A stretch of 64,000 nucleotides of DNA from Adhaeribacter aerolatus (GCF_007991635.1 NZ_BJYS01000022.1:1-64000); one strand, 5' to 3'; counted from the first letter of the stretch, positions 28,023-37,590 are shown. The notes: generated by a model from the sequence alone, not told the origin. Numbers and translations: made by a program.

Positions 28023-28565
28023 CGGGAAAGCGTTCTTTTTAGCTTTTACTTTTGGTTAACAGCGTCTATTTACTGGGTAGCGCCTAAAAAGATTTTGCCA
28101 GATAACAGTCTCCGCTCTGGTACTGGATTATACTGAAATAAGCACTAGATGTTATGGTAATAAAAAAGCAAAATGTTGGCTGAAACCAACTTAATAATAA
28201 TGGGGGACGTTCAAGTGTTTGAAACCTAGCAGCGAGGCAAAAAAAAGTTAGTTTGCTGTAAATCAGCTAAAACTCCCCAAGGGCAGATTTCGAAATACAT
28301 AAAAGGACCCGCTCTTACTAAACTACCTGAAGATATTTAATACGGATATGGCGTGTAAACGCGCTTCCTTTAAAGGCGTCATTTTGCGCTCGTCGAAATA
28401 GCTGAATCTACGTTTTATAACGGTAATATTAAACCCAGGATGACCAAGCTATAGTACGCTTAAGCCCCTGGCCGGTTTTATAAGGGTATAAGGAGGGCTA
28501 AAAAGAACCCTAATTCCTAATAGTGCAGCAACCCGTTTCCTCTTTACTTCAGGAGGGAAATTGAA
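28023..28565. other. Intergenic, no gene seen
   Basis: About 540 bases with no supported gene between two minus-strand genes. Short homopolymers and stops in all frames. Nothing structured was noticed. Confidence 0.4.
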
Positions 28566-29021
28566 TTATTTTTTAAGCTGGCTTTCGTATAGTGCAATCC
28601 ATTGTTGCGGGCTTAACTTCGATGCTAATTGCCCGATTAATACGTACGGTATACCAGCCATCTTCTTAAACCGGATACAGCTTTTACCCATGTCCGGTTT
28701 GGTTTTAACATGTTTGGGATATTCCTGCGTAAACCAGGCTAACAAATCCGGCGCGGCATACAATCCCATGTGGTACAAGGCTACAAAATTTTTCTGAGAA
28801 GCAATATTGATGAAAGGCAAAGGTTCTTCCGGGTTACAGTGGTAGCCCGGCGCATAAAGTGTATGTGGCACCACGTAGCCAATCATGCCATAATTCATTA
28901 CCTCAGCGAAGCCGGCCGGCAGGTTCTCCAGCAATATTTCCCGGAGTTGGCTCATGGCGTGCTTTCGGTCAGCGGGTAGGGTATCTAAATAGGCTTGCGG
29001 GGTAATTGCTGCTGAGCGCAT
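28566..29021 (-). CDS. DUF1801 domain protein
   Basis: A 151-aa cytoplasmic protein with the DUF1801/YdhG-like layout: YLDTLPADRKHAMSQLREIL, then the core FAEVMNYGMIGYVVP, FINIASQKNFVALYHMGLYA, and CIRFKKMAGIPYVLIGQLAS. It ends with a helix (LSPQQWIALYESQLKK). The family has an SRPBCC-unrelated small alpha/beta fold and no firmly assigned reaction. It is a single gene. Confidence 0.88.
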   Translation of the reverse strand: MRSAAITPQAYLDTLPADRKHAMSQLREILLENLPAGFAEVMNYGMIGYVVPHTLYAPGYHCNPEEPLPFINIASQKNFVALYHMGLYAAPDLLAWFTQEYPKHVKTKPDMGKSCIRFKKMAGIPYVLIGQLASKLSPQQWIALYESQLKK

Positions 29022-29715
29022 GGGTTAAGTTTTGGTTTTAGCCGGAATTATCTGGTTTATGGTTGGTAAATCTAACCAATGTCTGCCTGGGCTTTATAAT
29101 ATTACTTAAAATTTAAGCTGTCGCGCCTCTCTTTTGTCCTCGCCACTCTAGACTTTGGCTAAGCGTCAGGTGATAAATATTGTCCCCGACGTAATCCAGC
29201 GGCATTATTTTAGCTTAAGACTTCCCTTATCCTTACCCAAGGAGATTTACCAACCAGGAAGCTTTGCATAAATAAATATAAACTGCTTACACCCACGCCA
29301 GACAGCCCTGAGATTTATTTTACTTAACTGCTCATAAATTTATCTAATTAAATTTGGATAAAATGCTATAAAAATTAACTTTAAAAATAATTATCAGGGC
29401 TATTCCAAAAAGCTGTAATTTATCGTTAATCTTCCCGCTTACCTAAAACCAACCAAATAAGTCTGGCAACAGGCTTTTATAGCGTATATTAACTATTCGG
29501 GGTGGCTGTTTTTTAGAATCAAATTGGCATTCTACACCTGTCGAGCCCGCATTGCTTAGTTTTCTTAAAATATTGAAGGAGTATTAGGCCTTTGCTTTTA
29601 AAAGCTGAAAGCAGTTATTCCTGATTCATCGGTATTTCTATTTGTTTCTGTTGCCTATGTGGTTGCGGCAACAGCTAATTAAGTTGCAACCGCTTACCTT
29701 TTAAACGCCATTATT
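29022..29715. other. Intergenic with overlapping hairpins before NTF2-like gene
   Basis: About 690 bases without a gene. Just upstream of the next start, CTGTTGCC (29648-29655) pairs with GGCAACAG (29667-29674), while the loop sequence GGTTGC (29661-29666) can instead pair with GCAACC (29686-29691). These are mutually exclusive stems in what may be a 5' leader. The rest shows nothing notable. Confidence 0.4.
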
Positions 29716-30138
29716 ATGAATGAACAGGAAAATGTAAAAGTAGTACAGGAAGGATACCGCCTTTTTTTATCCGGCGACATTGAAAATTTAATGCCACATT
29801 ATACCGAAGACGTTGAGTACATTGTGCCCGGCCCCTCCGGTTTGAGTCCGATTGCGGGGCGCTATGTAGGAAAGGAAGCCGTTAAACAGTTCTACAGTAA
29901 AGTAGGTGCTAACTTTGAGTTTAGCGCGTTTCAGCCCCAGGAAATGATTCCGCAAGGCGACAAAGTAGTTGTGCTGGGCCATTATGAAGCTAAAGCAAAG
30001 GCTACCGGGCAACTATTGGCTATTGACTGGATACATTTATTTCAACTACGGGATGGTAAAGTAAACCGGTTTCAGATTTACGAAGATACCGCCACTGTGG
30101 TAGCGGCTTTAAGCAAAGCCAATGTTGAGGCAGTATAG
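29716..30138 (+). CDS. NTF2/SnoaL-like protein
   Basis: A 140-aa single-domain SnoaL/NTF2-fold protein. It starts with the long helix ENVKVVQEGYRLFLSGDIENLM, then the acidic strand HYTEDVEYIVPGPSGLSPIAG, YVGKEAVKQFYSKV, VVVLGHYEAKAKATGQLLAI, and DWIHLFQLRDGKVNRFQIYEDT. The family includes small-molecule isomerases, cyclases and polar-pocket proteins of unknown role; no catalytic set is certain here. Single gene, followed by a terminator about 280 bp downstream. Confidence 0.9.
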   Translation: MNEQENVKVVQEGYRLFLSGDIENLMPHYTEDVEYIVPGPSGLSPIAGRYVGKEAVKQFYSKVGANFEFSAFQPQEMIPQGDKVVVLGHYEAKAKATGQLLAIDWIHLFQLRDGKVNRFQIYEDTATVVAALSKANVEAV

Positions 30139-30415
30139 TTGAGAACCAGAAACCATAACCAGACCAACCGAACCTGCTACTAAGGCAAATATTTACTTAA
30201 CACCAGGCGGGTACAGCAATTACGCCCTGGCGGTATATGCCTTACAAAATGTTGTAATAAAAATGCAGCAGCGGTACCTGAGTAAACCTGTTAAAACAAA
30301 CTGGTACACAAAAAGCCAAAGGCGTCCAGATCTTCCGCTGACAACCCCAACAGGAAATGCAAGAACTTGCACTTAATGTTAAATTGATTTAAGGTTATAA
30401 ACTTCTAAACTTCTA

Positions 30416-30455
30416 AAAAGCCGTTCTTCTTACAAATGAGCGGCTTTTTTATTTT
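30416..30455 (+). terminator. Terminator hairpin upstream of PL8 gene
   Basis: AAAAGCCGTTC (30416-30426) pairs with GAGCGGCTTTT (30438-30448) through 11 pairs including one T-G wobble, and is followed by T-rich sequence. An in-frame ATG at 30436 lies inside this hairpin, which argues against using it as the start of the PL8 gene. Confidence 0.75.
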
Positions 30456-30627
30456 TAAAGATGTATTGCCTAAAAATGAGGTTATACAAAACTTATTGCC
30501 GGACAAGCCAGAATTTATCAACCGTCCCGGTGTGTTATTTAATATTTTCAGTATCTTACTGCATTTCAGGGCTATCAACTCCATCAAGATTTTTACTTCT
30601 TTAATTACAACATCATCTGATAAACCT

Positions 30628-32799
30628 ATGAGTTCCACCATTAAATTAGTATTCTGCCTCCTCATCGCAGGCTTCGTAACCCTGTCCTTCAAGGCCCGAC
30701 CTACGGATTTCGAAATCATCAAAGGAAAAGTAGTAGCGGAATTAATGGAAACCAAAATTGATGCCGGCAGGGTAACAGCTATATTAGACCGCATGAAACC
30801 GGATGGTAGCTTTAAAAATATTAACTATGCCGACCTGAGCCGAACAGCCGGTTTTCCGCATCGCTTTCACACATCTGATCTGCTCTATCTGGCAAAAGCC
30901 TATAAAAACAAAAAATCGAAATATTATAAAAGTAAACAATTAAAAGAGCGCATTATTGCCTCTTTAACCTATTGGGTAAACCACGATTTTGTGGGCGATA
31001 ACTGGCACGATAGTCAGATAACGACCCCTACCAACCTGGGCGATTTTATGCTGGTAATCGGGGATGAATTACCGAAAGATTTAGTGGCGAAAGCGCAACC
31101 CATTATCCGCCGGGCCAACATGAATGCCTCGGGAGCCCGGCCCAGCGGCGACCGGATTGTAATTGCCGGCATTTTGGCTAAAAATATGCTTTTTGTGGGC
31201 GATAAGCCGGGTTTTGATGAGGTAATTAAAATAATTGCGGGCGAAATAAAATTTAATACCGGTAAGCGCGGCATGCAAAGCGATTACAGTTTTCACCACC
31301 GCGAAGACCGCGTAAATAACACCACGTCGTATGGCTACGGCAAATACGCGAATGAATTTGGCAATTGGTCGTATTACGTAGCGAACACCCAGTATGCTTT
31401 CGCTAAGGAAAAAATAAACCAACTCGTCGATTATTACCTCGATGGTATTTATAAGCAACTGGTATATGGTATTTACACCGATGTGAGTGTAAAAAACCGG
31501 AGTATTACGCAGGAAGAAGGGCCCTTTAAGCCGCACGGCGTAACCGAAATCGAAAGACTACTAATTAGTACCGACTACCGCCGCCCAGAATTGGAAGAAA
31601 TAATGAAGCTACGGAAGGGCGAAGCCAAGCCTTCGCAGTCTTTCAGTAAATTCTTTTGGCAAACCGAACACTTTGTATTTCAGCGGCCCAACTTTTACAC
31701 CACGGTACGCATGTTTTCTACCCGCAACCGTAACATGGAAGAGCCTTACAACGGCCCCGGCAAAACCACCCACCACCGCGCCGATGGCACCAATTATTTA
31801 ATGCTGAAAGGCGACGAGTACCACAATATCTGGTCTGTATACGATTGGCAAAAAATATCCGGTACCACCATTCTGCAAAAACCCAGGCTGCACGGCCCCG
31901 AAAATATTCAACTGGATGGCCTCACCGATTTTGTAGGGGCCGTAACCGATGGCTTATACGGCGCCGTAGCCTTCGACTTTATCAGCCCGCACGACCAGGT
32001 AAAAGCTAAAAAAGCCTGGTTCTTTTTTGATGAGGAATACGTTTGTTTGGGCGCCGATATTAAATCGCAACCGAACCTGCCGGTAGCCACCACCATTAAC
32101 CAGGCCCTGCTGCGCAGCGACATTACGGTTATGCAAAATAACCAGGTTAAAAAGCTGCCGCCGGGCAACCACGAGCTGCAAGATTTAAAGCTCGTGTACC
32201 ACGATAAAGTTGGCTATATTTTACCCAATCCAGCAACGGTGCATCTCTCCAACCAAGCCGAACAAGGCCGCTGGTCCGATATTACCGACCAAAAAAATAT
32301 TTCGAAAGAAGTAGTCCGTAAAGAGGTGTTTAAACTCTGGTTCGACCACGGTAAAAGCCCGGCCAATGCTTCTTATGCCTACATGGTAGTGCCGGCCGTA
32401 AGTGAACAGGCCTTTATTGCATCCAGCCAAAACAATCGCCAAGTCGAGATTATCGCCAACACCGCTGCTTTACAGGCGGTTAAAAACAATAAATCAGGAA
32501 TAACCCAAATGGCGTTTTACCAGGCCGGCGAAGCTAAAATTTCGAAGGATTTAAAAATAAGCCTGGACAGCCAGGGGATGGCCATGCTTAAAATGCAGGG
32601 CAATAAAATACAGGAATTAACCCTCTCCGACCCTTCCCGGAAACTTAAAAGCGTATTGGTAACCTTGTCCGGCACCCATCAGGCCAAAGGCGATTTCTTT
32701 ACCTCGTTGCCGCAAGCCGAACAAGGCAGCACCTCCATTTTAGTATATTTGCCCGATGGTGATTATGCCGGCAAGAGTGTAACGGTTAAGTTTGATTAA
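30628..32799 (+). CDS. Polysaccharide lyase family 8
   Basis: About 723 aa from the chosen ATG at 30628 (MSSTIKLVFCLLIAGFVTLS), which gives a proper signal peptide; the open frame extends upstream to 30436 but runs through a terminator. The N-terminal (alpha/alpha) toroid contains WHDSQITTPTNLGDF (catalytic Asn region) and the SDYSFHHREDR...SYGYG segment with the catalytic His and Tyr. The central beta domain has ADGTNYLMLKGDEYHNIWSVYDW and ISGTTI, matching chondroitin AC, hyaluronate and xanthan lyases. It cleaves uronic-acid polysaccharides by beta-elimination in the periplasm or outside the cell. Exact substrate unresolved. Confidence 0.92.
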   Translation: MSSTIKLVFCLLIAGFVTLSFKARPTDFEIIKGKVVAELMETKIDAGRVTAILDRMKPDGSFKNINYADLSRTAGFPHRFHTSDLLYLAKAYKNKKSKYYKSKQLKERIIASLTYWVNHDFVGDNWHDSQITTPTNLGDFMLVIGDELPKDLVAKAQPIIRRANMNASGARPSGDRIVIAGILAKNMLFVGDKPGFDEVIKIIAGEIKFNTGKRGMQSDYSFHHREDRVNNTTSYGYGKYANEFGNWSYYVANTQYAFAKEKINQLVDYYLDGIYKQLVYGIYTDVSVKNRSITQEEGPFKPHGVTEIERLLISTDYRRPELEEIMKLRKGEAKPSQSFSKFFWQTEHFVFQRPNFYTTVRMFSTRNRNMEEPYNGPGKTTHHRADGTNYLMLKGDEYHNIWSVYDWQKISGTTILQKPRLHGPENIQLDGLTDFVGAVTDGLYGAVAFDFISPHDQVKAKKAWFFFDEEYVCLGADIKSQPNLPVATTINQALLRSDITVMQNNQVKKLPPGNHELQDLKLVYHDKVGYILPNPATVHLSNQAEQGRWSDITDQKNISKEVVRKEVFKLWFDHGKSPANASYAYMVVPAVSEQAFIASSQNNRQVEIIANTAALQAVKNNKSGITQMAFYQAGEAKISKDLKISLDSQGMAMLKMQGNKIQELTLSDPSRKLKSVLVTLSGTHQAKGDFFTSLPQAEQGSTSILVYLPDGDYAGKSVTVKFD

Positions 32800-32836
32800 A
32801 AGCTAAATCGAATTTTTAAGCGGGTACGCAAAGGTT

Positions 32837-32931
32837 CCTTACCTGTACTAACCTTTGCTGGTATTTACCGAAACAGAGTTCCTCCAGTTTCATCTAAAGT
32901 TTTAAGTCTCCTTCGGAAGACTCAAAACAGC
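32837..32931. repeat. Dispersed repeat, copy A
   Basis: A non-coding stretch containing CTTTGCTGGTATTTACC and TTCGGAAGACTCAAAACAGC. It matches copy B (37759-37865) along about 95 bases with scattered differences, and its 3' third matches copy C (36750-36800). It abuts the broken end of a Crp/Fnr gene fragment. Confidence 0.75.
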
Positions 32932-32933
32932 TG

Positions 32934-33200
32934 GTGTAAAAACTTTCATAATCGGTGAAAAACATGTTTTCGAGCGAAATGCCGCAGTTTTTTTTCTTCA
33001 CCGTCTTTACAGAAAAAATGGCGGATAGCGCCTTGGGTTAGAAAGCCAATAACACTACAAATTTCGCCTTCTTTCCATAGAAAGGCTTTTTTACGGAGTT
33101 TTACCGGCTTAAAGTAAACATCAATTAAAGCCAGATTCTTCGCGGGCATGTTAATGGCTTTTATACAAAATTGTTTCAGCCCCTCAGTCATGGCTATCAT
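32934..33200 (-). pseudogene. Truncated, frameshifted Crp/Fnr-type regulator fragment
   Basis: The frame from the ATG at 33200 encodes the start of a cyclic-nucleotide-binding domain of a Crp/Fnr regulator: LRKKAFLWKEGEICSVIGF and QGAIRHFFCKDGEEKK. At an 8-A homopolymer (minus strand, near 32987) the frame slips. Removing one A restores NCGISLENMFFTDYESF, the expected family continuation. Homology ends near 32935, where dispersed repeat copy A begins; the rest of the effector domain and the whole HTH are missing. So this is a gene remnant, non-functional as a DNA-binding regulator. The frameshift alone could be a sequencing error, but the truncation could not. Confidence 0.8.
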
Positions 33201-33884
33201 TATTAAAGATTAGAACTTACCGTAATATTACAGAAGCAGAATGCAAGAAATTAGGATTTAATAATAGAAAGTTATAGAAAAAGCGGTTTTAATGCAAATA
33301 AATTTAACTCTGAGAAAATAAACCTTATAGAATTGTTACACGCCACTATTCAGGGTGAATCTTCAAGCAATACCAAACAAAATTCTTAACTTTTAGTCCT
33401 TGTTGCTATTCTTTTATAAAAATAATTTTATATATTTAAGGAATAGTTTTATTTACTATTCTCCGCCTAAATTATTTAAATAAATATCTCTTGTTTCAAT
33501 TGGTAATCGAACATTAACAATCAGAACTTTTAGTACCTGAACATGCTGATTACATAACCGGATAAAGGATAATTTTCCGGAATAAACCAGCTTTGTTTTA
33601 GTACCATAACGCAAGCTTAAAAAATTACCTATTTTGGCCCGACCGGATAGTAGTTCGCATTATCCGGTTGCCGTTTATCAGCTTTCTCTTAACTATTTAG
33701 GACTAAATTGTAAGCAATTATTTGCCCCCCGTAACGGCCATTTTAGCGGCTGGCGTTTTTACTTCTCCAATTTTTAGGGGCCAAACCCATCAGGCAAGCC
33801 GCTTCATAACCGTCAGACATTGCCGGTAGATGGCCTATAAATTCTGGAACCATTATTCATAATTTACCTTTAAAAAGTAAGCGT
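33201..33884. other. Intergenic, AT-rich, no gene seen
   Basis: About 680 bases between the Crp/Fnr fragment and the beta-helix gene. Stops in every frame and no clear hairpins were noticed. The promoter of the downstream gene should lie in its right part. Confidence 0.4.
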
Positions 33885-35066
33885 ATGAAAAATTACTTAA
33901 CTCCTTTAAGTAAAAAGCTTGCCAGAACCACTTTGGTAAGTACATTGTTTTTTTCTTACATTTTTTTATTTGTTTCCTGCGAAGAAGCGTTGCAACCCGC
34001 CCCGGACGCAGCACTTGCCAAAGCCCAAAGCCAGGCCGATATGAAAGGTGGGAAACCCGATATAATTGTTTCGGCGGGTGGTTCTATTCAGGCGGCTGTA
34101 AATGCGGCACAGCCCGGCGATATAATTATGATAAAACCCGGCGTGTACAAAGAAGCAATTTTAGTAGACAAAGCAAATATCACGCTGAGAGGCAGTGAAG
34201 GCGTTATTATTCAAAATCCGGGTGACGCCGACGACGGCATCCGGGTAACCGCAAATGGCGATGGTTTTAAACTATACCATGTTACTATTCGGGATTTTGA
34301 AGAAAATGGTGTATTCATGATTCGGGCCGACGACTATGTGTTTAGCCATGTTACCACTATTAACTGCGGCGAGTACGGCTTATTTCCTATTGCCTCTAAC
34401 GGGGGGCTTATAGAACATTGCGTAGCTTCCGGCCACACCGATAGCGGCATTTACATTGGGCAGTGCCAGGATACCGAACTGTACCACAACAAGACTTACG
34501 AAAATGTTATTGGCCTCGAAATTGAAAATTGCTCGAAGGTAGTGGCCAGCTTTAACCAGAGTTACAACAATTCCGCGGGTTTGTTGGTGGTATTACTGCC
34601 CGGATTACGGGTAACCACTTCTACCGATATTTTGCTTTCTCATAACCAGGTTAATAACAACAACCACGTAAACTTTTCTGAACCCGGCGGCGGGTTCGAG
34701 AATTTTGTACCCACCGGCTCCGGTATTTTAATAGTCGGAACCGATAATACCAGGGTGGTGCAAAACCACGTAATGAACAATAATTTCCTGGGAATTGCGG
34801 TAGTAAGTACCCGATTATTGGGCGGATTGGCGGGTTTGCCGCCCGAAGCCTTTTCGCTGATAGAACCCAACCCCGACTATACCCAGGTTATTAAGAACGT
34901 GGTAAAAAATAATGGTTCCGCCCCGCCAACGTTGCCCATTCCGATACCCGGCGTAGATTTACTCTGGGACGGTTCCGGTACGCATAACTGCTGGCGCGAT
35001 AATATTTATAATACCAGTTACCCGGCCAATTTACCCACCTGTGCTGTAAGTTTTGCAAAAAAATAA
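33885..35066 (+). CDS. Parallel beta-helix repeat lipoprotein
   Basis: A 393-aa lipoprotein (hydrophobic segment then lipobox FLFVSC, Cys32). It opens with the classic beta-helix start SIQAAVNAAQPGDIIMIKPG followed by YKEAILVDKANITLRG. About eight right-handed coils follow with NosD/pectate-lyase-type rungs (GFKLYHVTIRDFEENGVF, SGIYIGQCQDTELYHNKTYE, VIGLEIENCSKVVASFNQ, NTRVVQNHVMNNNFLGIAV). Four cysteines lie in or near the C-terminal coils. Members bind or cleave polysaccharides, or simply act as surface scaffolds. No lyase catalytic set is obvious, so activity is not claimed. Confidence 0.9.
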   Translation: MKNYLTPLSKKLARTTLVSTLFFSYIFLFVSCEEALQPAPDAALAKAQSQADMKGGKPDIIVSAGGSIQAAVNAAQPGDIIMIKPGVYKEAILVDKANITLRGSEGVIIQNPGDADDGIRVTANGDGFKLYHVTIRDFEENGVFMIRADDYVFSHVTTINCGEYGLFPIASNGGLIEHCVASGHTDSGIYIGQCQDTELYHNKTYENVIGLEIENCSKVVASFNQSYNNSAGLLVVLLPGLRVTTSTDILLSHNQVNNNNHVNFSEPGGGFENFVPTGSGILIVGTDNTRVVQNHVMNNNFLGIAVVSTRLLGGLAGLPPEAFSLIEPNPDYTQVIKNVVKNNGSAPPTLPIPIPGVDLLWDGSGTHNCWRDNIYNTSYPANLPTCAVSFAKK

Positions 35067-35073
35067 AAGATGA

Positions 35074-35104
35074 AAAAGCCGCACCTGGTAAGTGCGGCTT
35101 TTCT
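35074..35104 (+). terminator. Rho-independent terminator
   Basis: An 11-bp perfect stem AAAAGCCGCAC (35074-35084) with GTGCGGCTTTT (35092-35102), a 7-nt loop and a short T run. It lies 7 bp past the stop of the beta-helix gene. Confidence 0.88.
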
Positions 35105-35333
35105 TCGTTGGTTAAGGAATCCTCATTCTAACCTCGTAATCAAAATAGAATTATCTTTATAGGTAAACAGCTGAAAAGCTAAGAGCAAGTCCTGATTGGT
35201 GCGCGTTTATAAAACGTAATCCACCATGCTCACCTGCGTCTCTGCCACAACTGGTATTTCGTGTTTTGCTACTCTTTTTGCCGGCTGTTTTAAAATGCCA
35301 CCACATCCAATAACACCAGTTTTCCGGCGGATG

Positions 35334-35526
35334 CTATCCTTTTTCTTTCTGGCAGTACTGCAAACTTTCCACCACTAGTTATCAGGCGGTCGTAATCTTT
35401 CCAAGTAAACACATCCACCCACGCCACCACCGCAAACCCAATTAAATAAATGCCTTTCTGGGTTCTGATTTTGTCGGCCCGTTGCCTGTAGTAGCTTTTG
35501 CTGGTACAAACCCGAAATGCGTTCAT
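35334..35526 (-). pseudogene. RAYT/IS200-like transposase remnant
   Basis: The frame starting at 35526 reads IRTQKGIYLIGFAVVAWVDV then FTWKDY, the N-terminal strand pattern of REP-associated tyrosine transposases (typically YFITFTVVxWVDVFTR). After about residue 53 the homology moves to another frame that encodes ESLQYCQKEKG and then a stop at 35334, matching the family's next helix. The HUH motif and catalytic tyrosine are absent. It is therefore a short, frameshifted remnant. Downstream of it, to about 35200, no further clear homology was found. Confidence 0.7.
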
Positions 35527-35815
35527 TTAAAGCTTTAAATTTCCCTCCGGAAAGCCTTCGAAAACCCAGGCAATCCACCAGAAGAATTTTTACAACAGTA
35601 TAAAGTAAAAATATATGTTGTAAATATTCAATAATTTATCTACATTCATCTAATATTCCGCTTCCCTTGTTTCACTCTCCCGGCTTTATTCGACTATCAT
35701 AGTTATTGCCACTAGCTTTTCTTTTTAAGTAATCCCTTTTCGCCTGGCAATGGCTTCCCCGCGCAAGAATTATTTATTAATCCATCTGCTTTCAAACCCT
35801 TTTATCCCAATAATT

Positions 35816-36622
35816 ATGAAAACAAAAATCCTGTTAAGCTTATTAATAATGGCTTTGCATTTGCCGCTCCTGGCGCAAACAAAAGCCACCAATCTCTCAG
35901 GTTCCATAGCCGGTACCTGGAAAATGACCTCTCAAACGGCTAAGGATCCCAAAGGCCAATCTTTTACCACTGATTTAACTAAAAATACCCAATATAAAAT
36001 TATTACCCCTACTCATTGGATGTATGTAGGTTATAACAGCGATTCGCTGAAAGGCGGCGGAGATGGCGGTGTTTATACCTTAAAAGGAAATAAATATATT
36101 GAAACCCTGGATGGGGCTAAAACTGATTTTACTGTAAAAGTAGCCGGCGATAAATATTACCAGGATGGTTTCATCATCTATCCGGATGGGGAAAAACTGG
36201 AACTGCATGAAATATACCAGCGCGTACCAGAACCCAAAGGTAAAAATGCAGATATAGCAGGAACCTGGAACTTTGTGTCGGGAAATGATTTAAGTAACGG
36301 AAAAAAAACACCTGAAAAGGATATGCAGGAACTGATGATTATCACCCCGCAGCATTTAATGTGGGTGCACAAAACAATTGCCGGCAAGTTTAAAGAAGCA
36401 TTAGTAGCCTCTTATACCAGAGAAGGTAATACAATTACTCCCAATGGCATTATAGCTTCCTGGCCCTTGGGCAAAGAAAAAGTAAAAGTAACCGCGACGG
36501 TAAAAGGGGATCAAATGTTCTCCCATGTGACGGTAACCATGCCCGATGGCAAAAAAGAAGAATTTGAAGCAATCCATCAAAACGTAAGTAAACCAAAACT
36601 GGCCAAAACAGCTTCTAAATAA
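35816..36622 (+). CDS. Secreted protein with two lipocalin-like domains
   Basis: About 268 aa from the ATG at 35816, chosen because it starts a clean signal peptide (MKTKILLSLLIMALHLPLLAQ); the frame is open for 22 codons further upstream. Two repeated units follow, each opening with an IAGTW motif (SIAGTWKMTSQTAKDP at about 30 and DIAGTWNFVSGNDLSNG at about 145), then a strand with ITPTHWMYV or ITPQHLMWV, a YT-turn, and a closing EIYQRV or EAIHQNV strand. This internal duplication suggests lipocalin-like barrels binding a small hydrophobic ligand; no ligand can be inferred. Confidence 0.82.
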   Translation: MKTKILLSLLIMALHLPLLAQTKATNLSGSIAGTWKMTSQTAKDPKGQSFTTDLTKNTQYKIITPTHWMYVGYNSDSLKGGGDGGVYTLKGNKYIETLDGAKTDFTVKVAGDKYYQDGFIIYPDGEKLELHEIYQRVPEPKGKNADIAGTWNFVSGNDLSNGKKTPEKDMQELMIITPQHLMWVHKTIAGKFKEALVASYTREGNTITPNGIIASWPLGKEKVKVTATVKGDQMFSHVTVTMPDGKKEEFEAIHQNVSKPKLAKTASK

Positions 36623-36749
36623 AATATATACCACAAAGGCGCGGAAGTCTCTTTCGCGCTTTAAGGGCTTAACCGAAAATATTAGGAGGAATAGTATTTA
36701 TTATAGATTATTTGAAAGGCACTGAAGTAACTTTTGCGCCATAATGGGA

Positions 36750-36800
36750 CGTCATCCTGCGGAAGACTATAAACAGCAGAGGGAAATATCTTTGGAGCTT
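36750..36800. repeat. Dispersed repeat, copy C (partial)
   Basis: Contains CGTCATCCTGCGGAAGACTA, then AAACAGC and ATCTTTGGAG, matching the 3' third of copy B (37759-37865) with few changes. Only this part of the element is present here. Confidence 0.65.
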
Positions 36801-36846
36801 ACTTTAGCCGTTTTCCAGATACATAGTGTTATATTACTAAAATATT

Positions 36847-37590
36847 TTACCAGTCAGATTTACCTGATACTGGTTTAGCCATATCTTTATTAAGACTTAA
36901 GGTTAAGTCTTCAATAGTTCTTATTAATTGGTTTGAGATACTTCTTTTAGAGCTTGACCCAGCTAATTTGCTTGATAGCAAACTTTCAAATGGCACATCA
37001 TTTGACCCAATATTATTATCTTGTAATGCTGGTTCTTGGTATAGTATATTTGTGAAAGAATATTTATATTTATTATCTTTGACATAAATTTTTATAGTAA
37101 AACCAAAAGTATGAATTGTGGGAACTAATGCTTCAAAGTTTGTTCTTACTTCATAAAAACCTTTCCCTATAATAACACCCTCTTCTTTATCTTCCATCTG
37201 GATAATAGCATTGGCAGAATTAAAATTGGTTACTATCCATTGTTTAGCTCGGATATGTAATTCAGGTTTAAATGCACCCGCAATCTCAACTACTTCTGTA
37301 AAATCAACCTTTCTGGTTTCTTGGTCAATAGGTAAGGAGTAAGATTCTTTTAAATGAGCAGCCCTCATAAACCCAATTTGTCCTTTATAATCAACCTTAT
37401 AAATATCTCCAGAAACTTTTTCTAATAAGGTCACAGATTCTCCATTTTTTAACTCGGCAAGGGTTTCATTAGGTATATTACTACTTTTGTGCAACATACT
37501 ATTGAGGGTCTTAACCTCATATGTGATTTTTTGAGCCTGTATGGAAAAGCCAACTATAAGTAATATTAACATTAAATATATTTTTTTCAT
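36847..37590 (-). CDS. SH3-like plus DUF4468 exported protein
   Basis: A 247-aa protein with a signal peptide (MKKIYLMLILLIVGFSIQAQ). Residues about 28-85 look like a bacterial SH3 domain (ELKNGESVTLLEKVSGDIYK, then YKGQIGFMRAAHLKE). Residues about 95-205 match DUF4468, a TBP-like fold: VDFTEVVEIAG, LHIRAKQWIVTNFNSANAII, then GKGFYEVRTN. A Ser/Lys-rich tail follows. Codon use and base composition are markedly more AT-rich than flanking genes, as in the 317-aa gene nearby. Function unknown. Confidence 0.82.
   Translation of the reverse strand: MKKIYLMLILLIVGFSIQAQKITYEVKTLNSMLHKSSNIPNETLAELKNGESVTLLEKVSGDIYKVDYKGQIGFMRAAHLKESYSLPIDQETRKVDFTEVVEIAGAFKPELHIRAKQWIVTNFNSANAIIQMEDKEEGVIIGKGFYEVRTNFEALVPTIHTFGFTIKIYVKDNKYKYSFTNILYQEPALQDNNIGSNDVPFESLLSSKLAGSSSKRSISNQLIRTIEDLTLSLNKDMAKPVSGKSDW

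Noticed and set aside
30436-30627. N-terminal extension of the PL8 gene
   Set aside because: It begins inside a terminator hairpin and would place the signal peptide 64 residues in; the ATG at 30628 is preferred.
35375-35578. A 67-codon minus-strand frame overlapping the RAYT fossil
   Set aside because: The RAYT-like motifs lie in the other frames; this one has no recognisable content.
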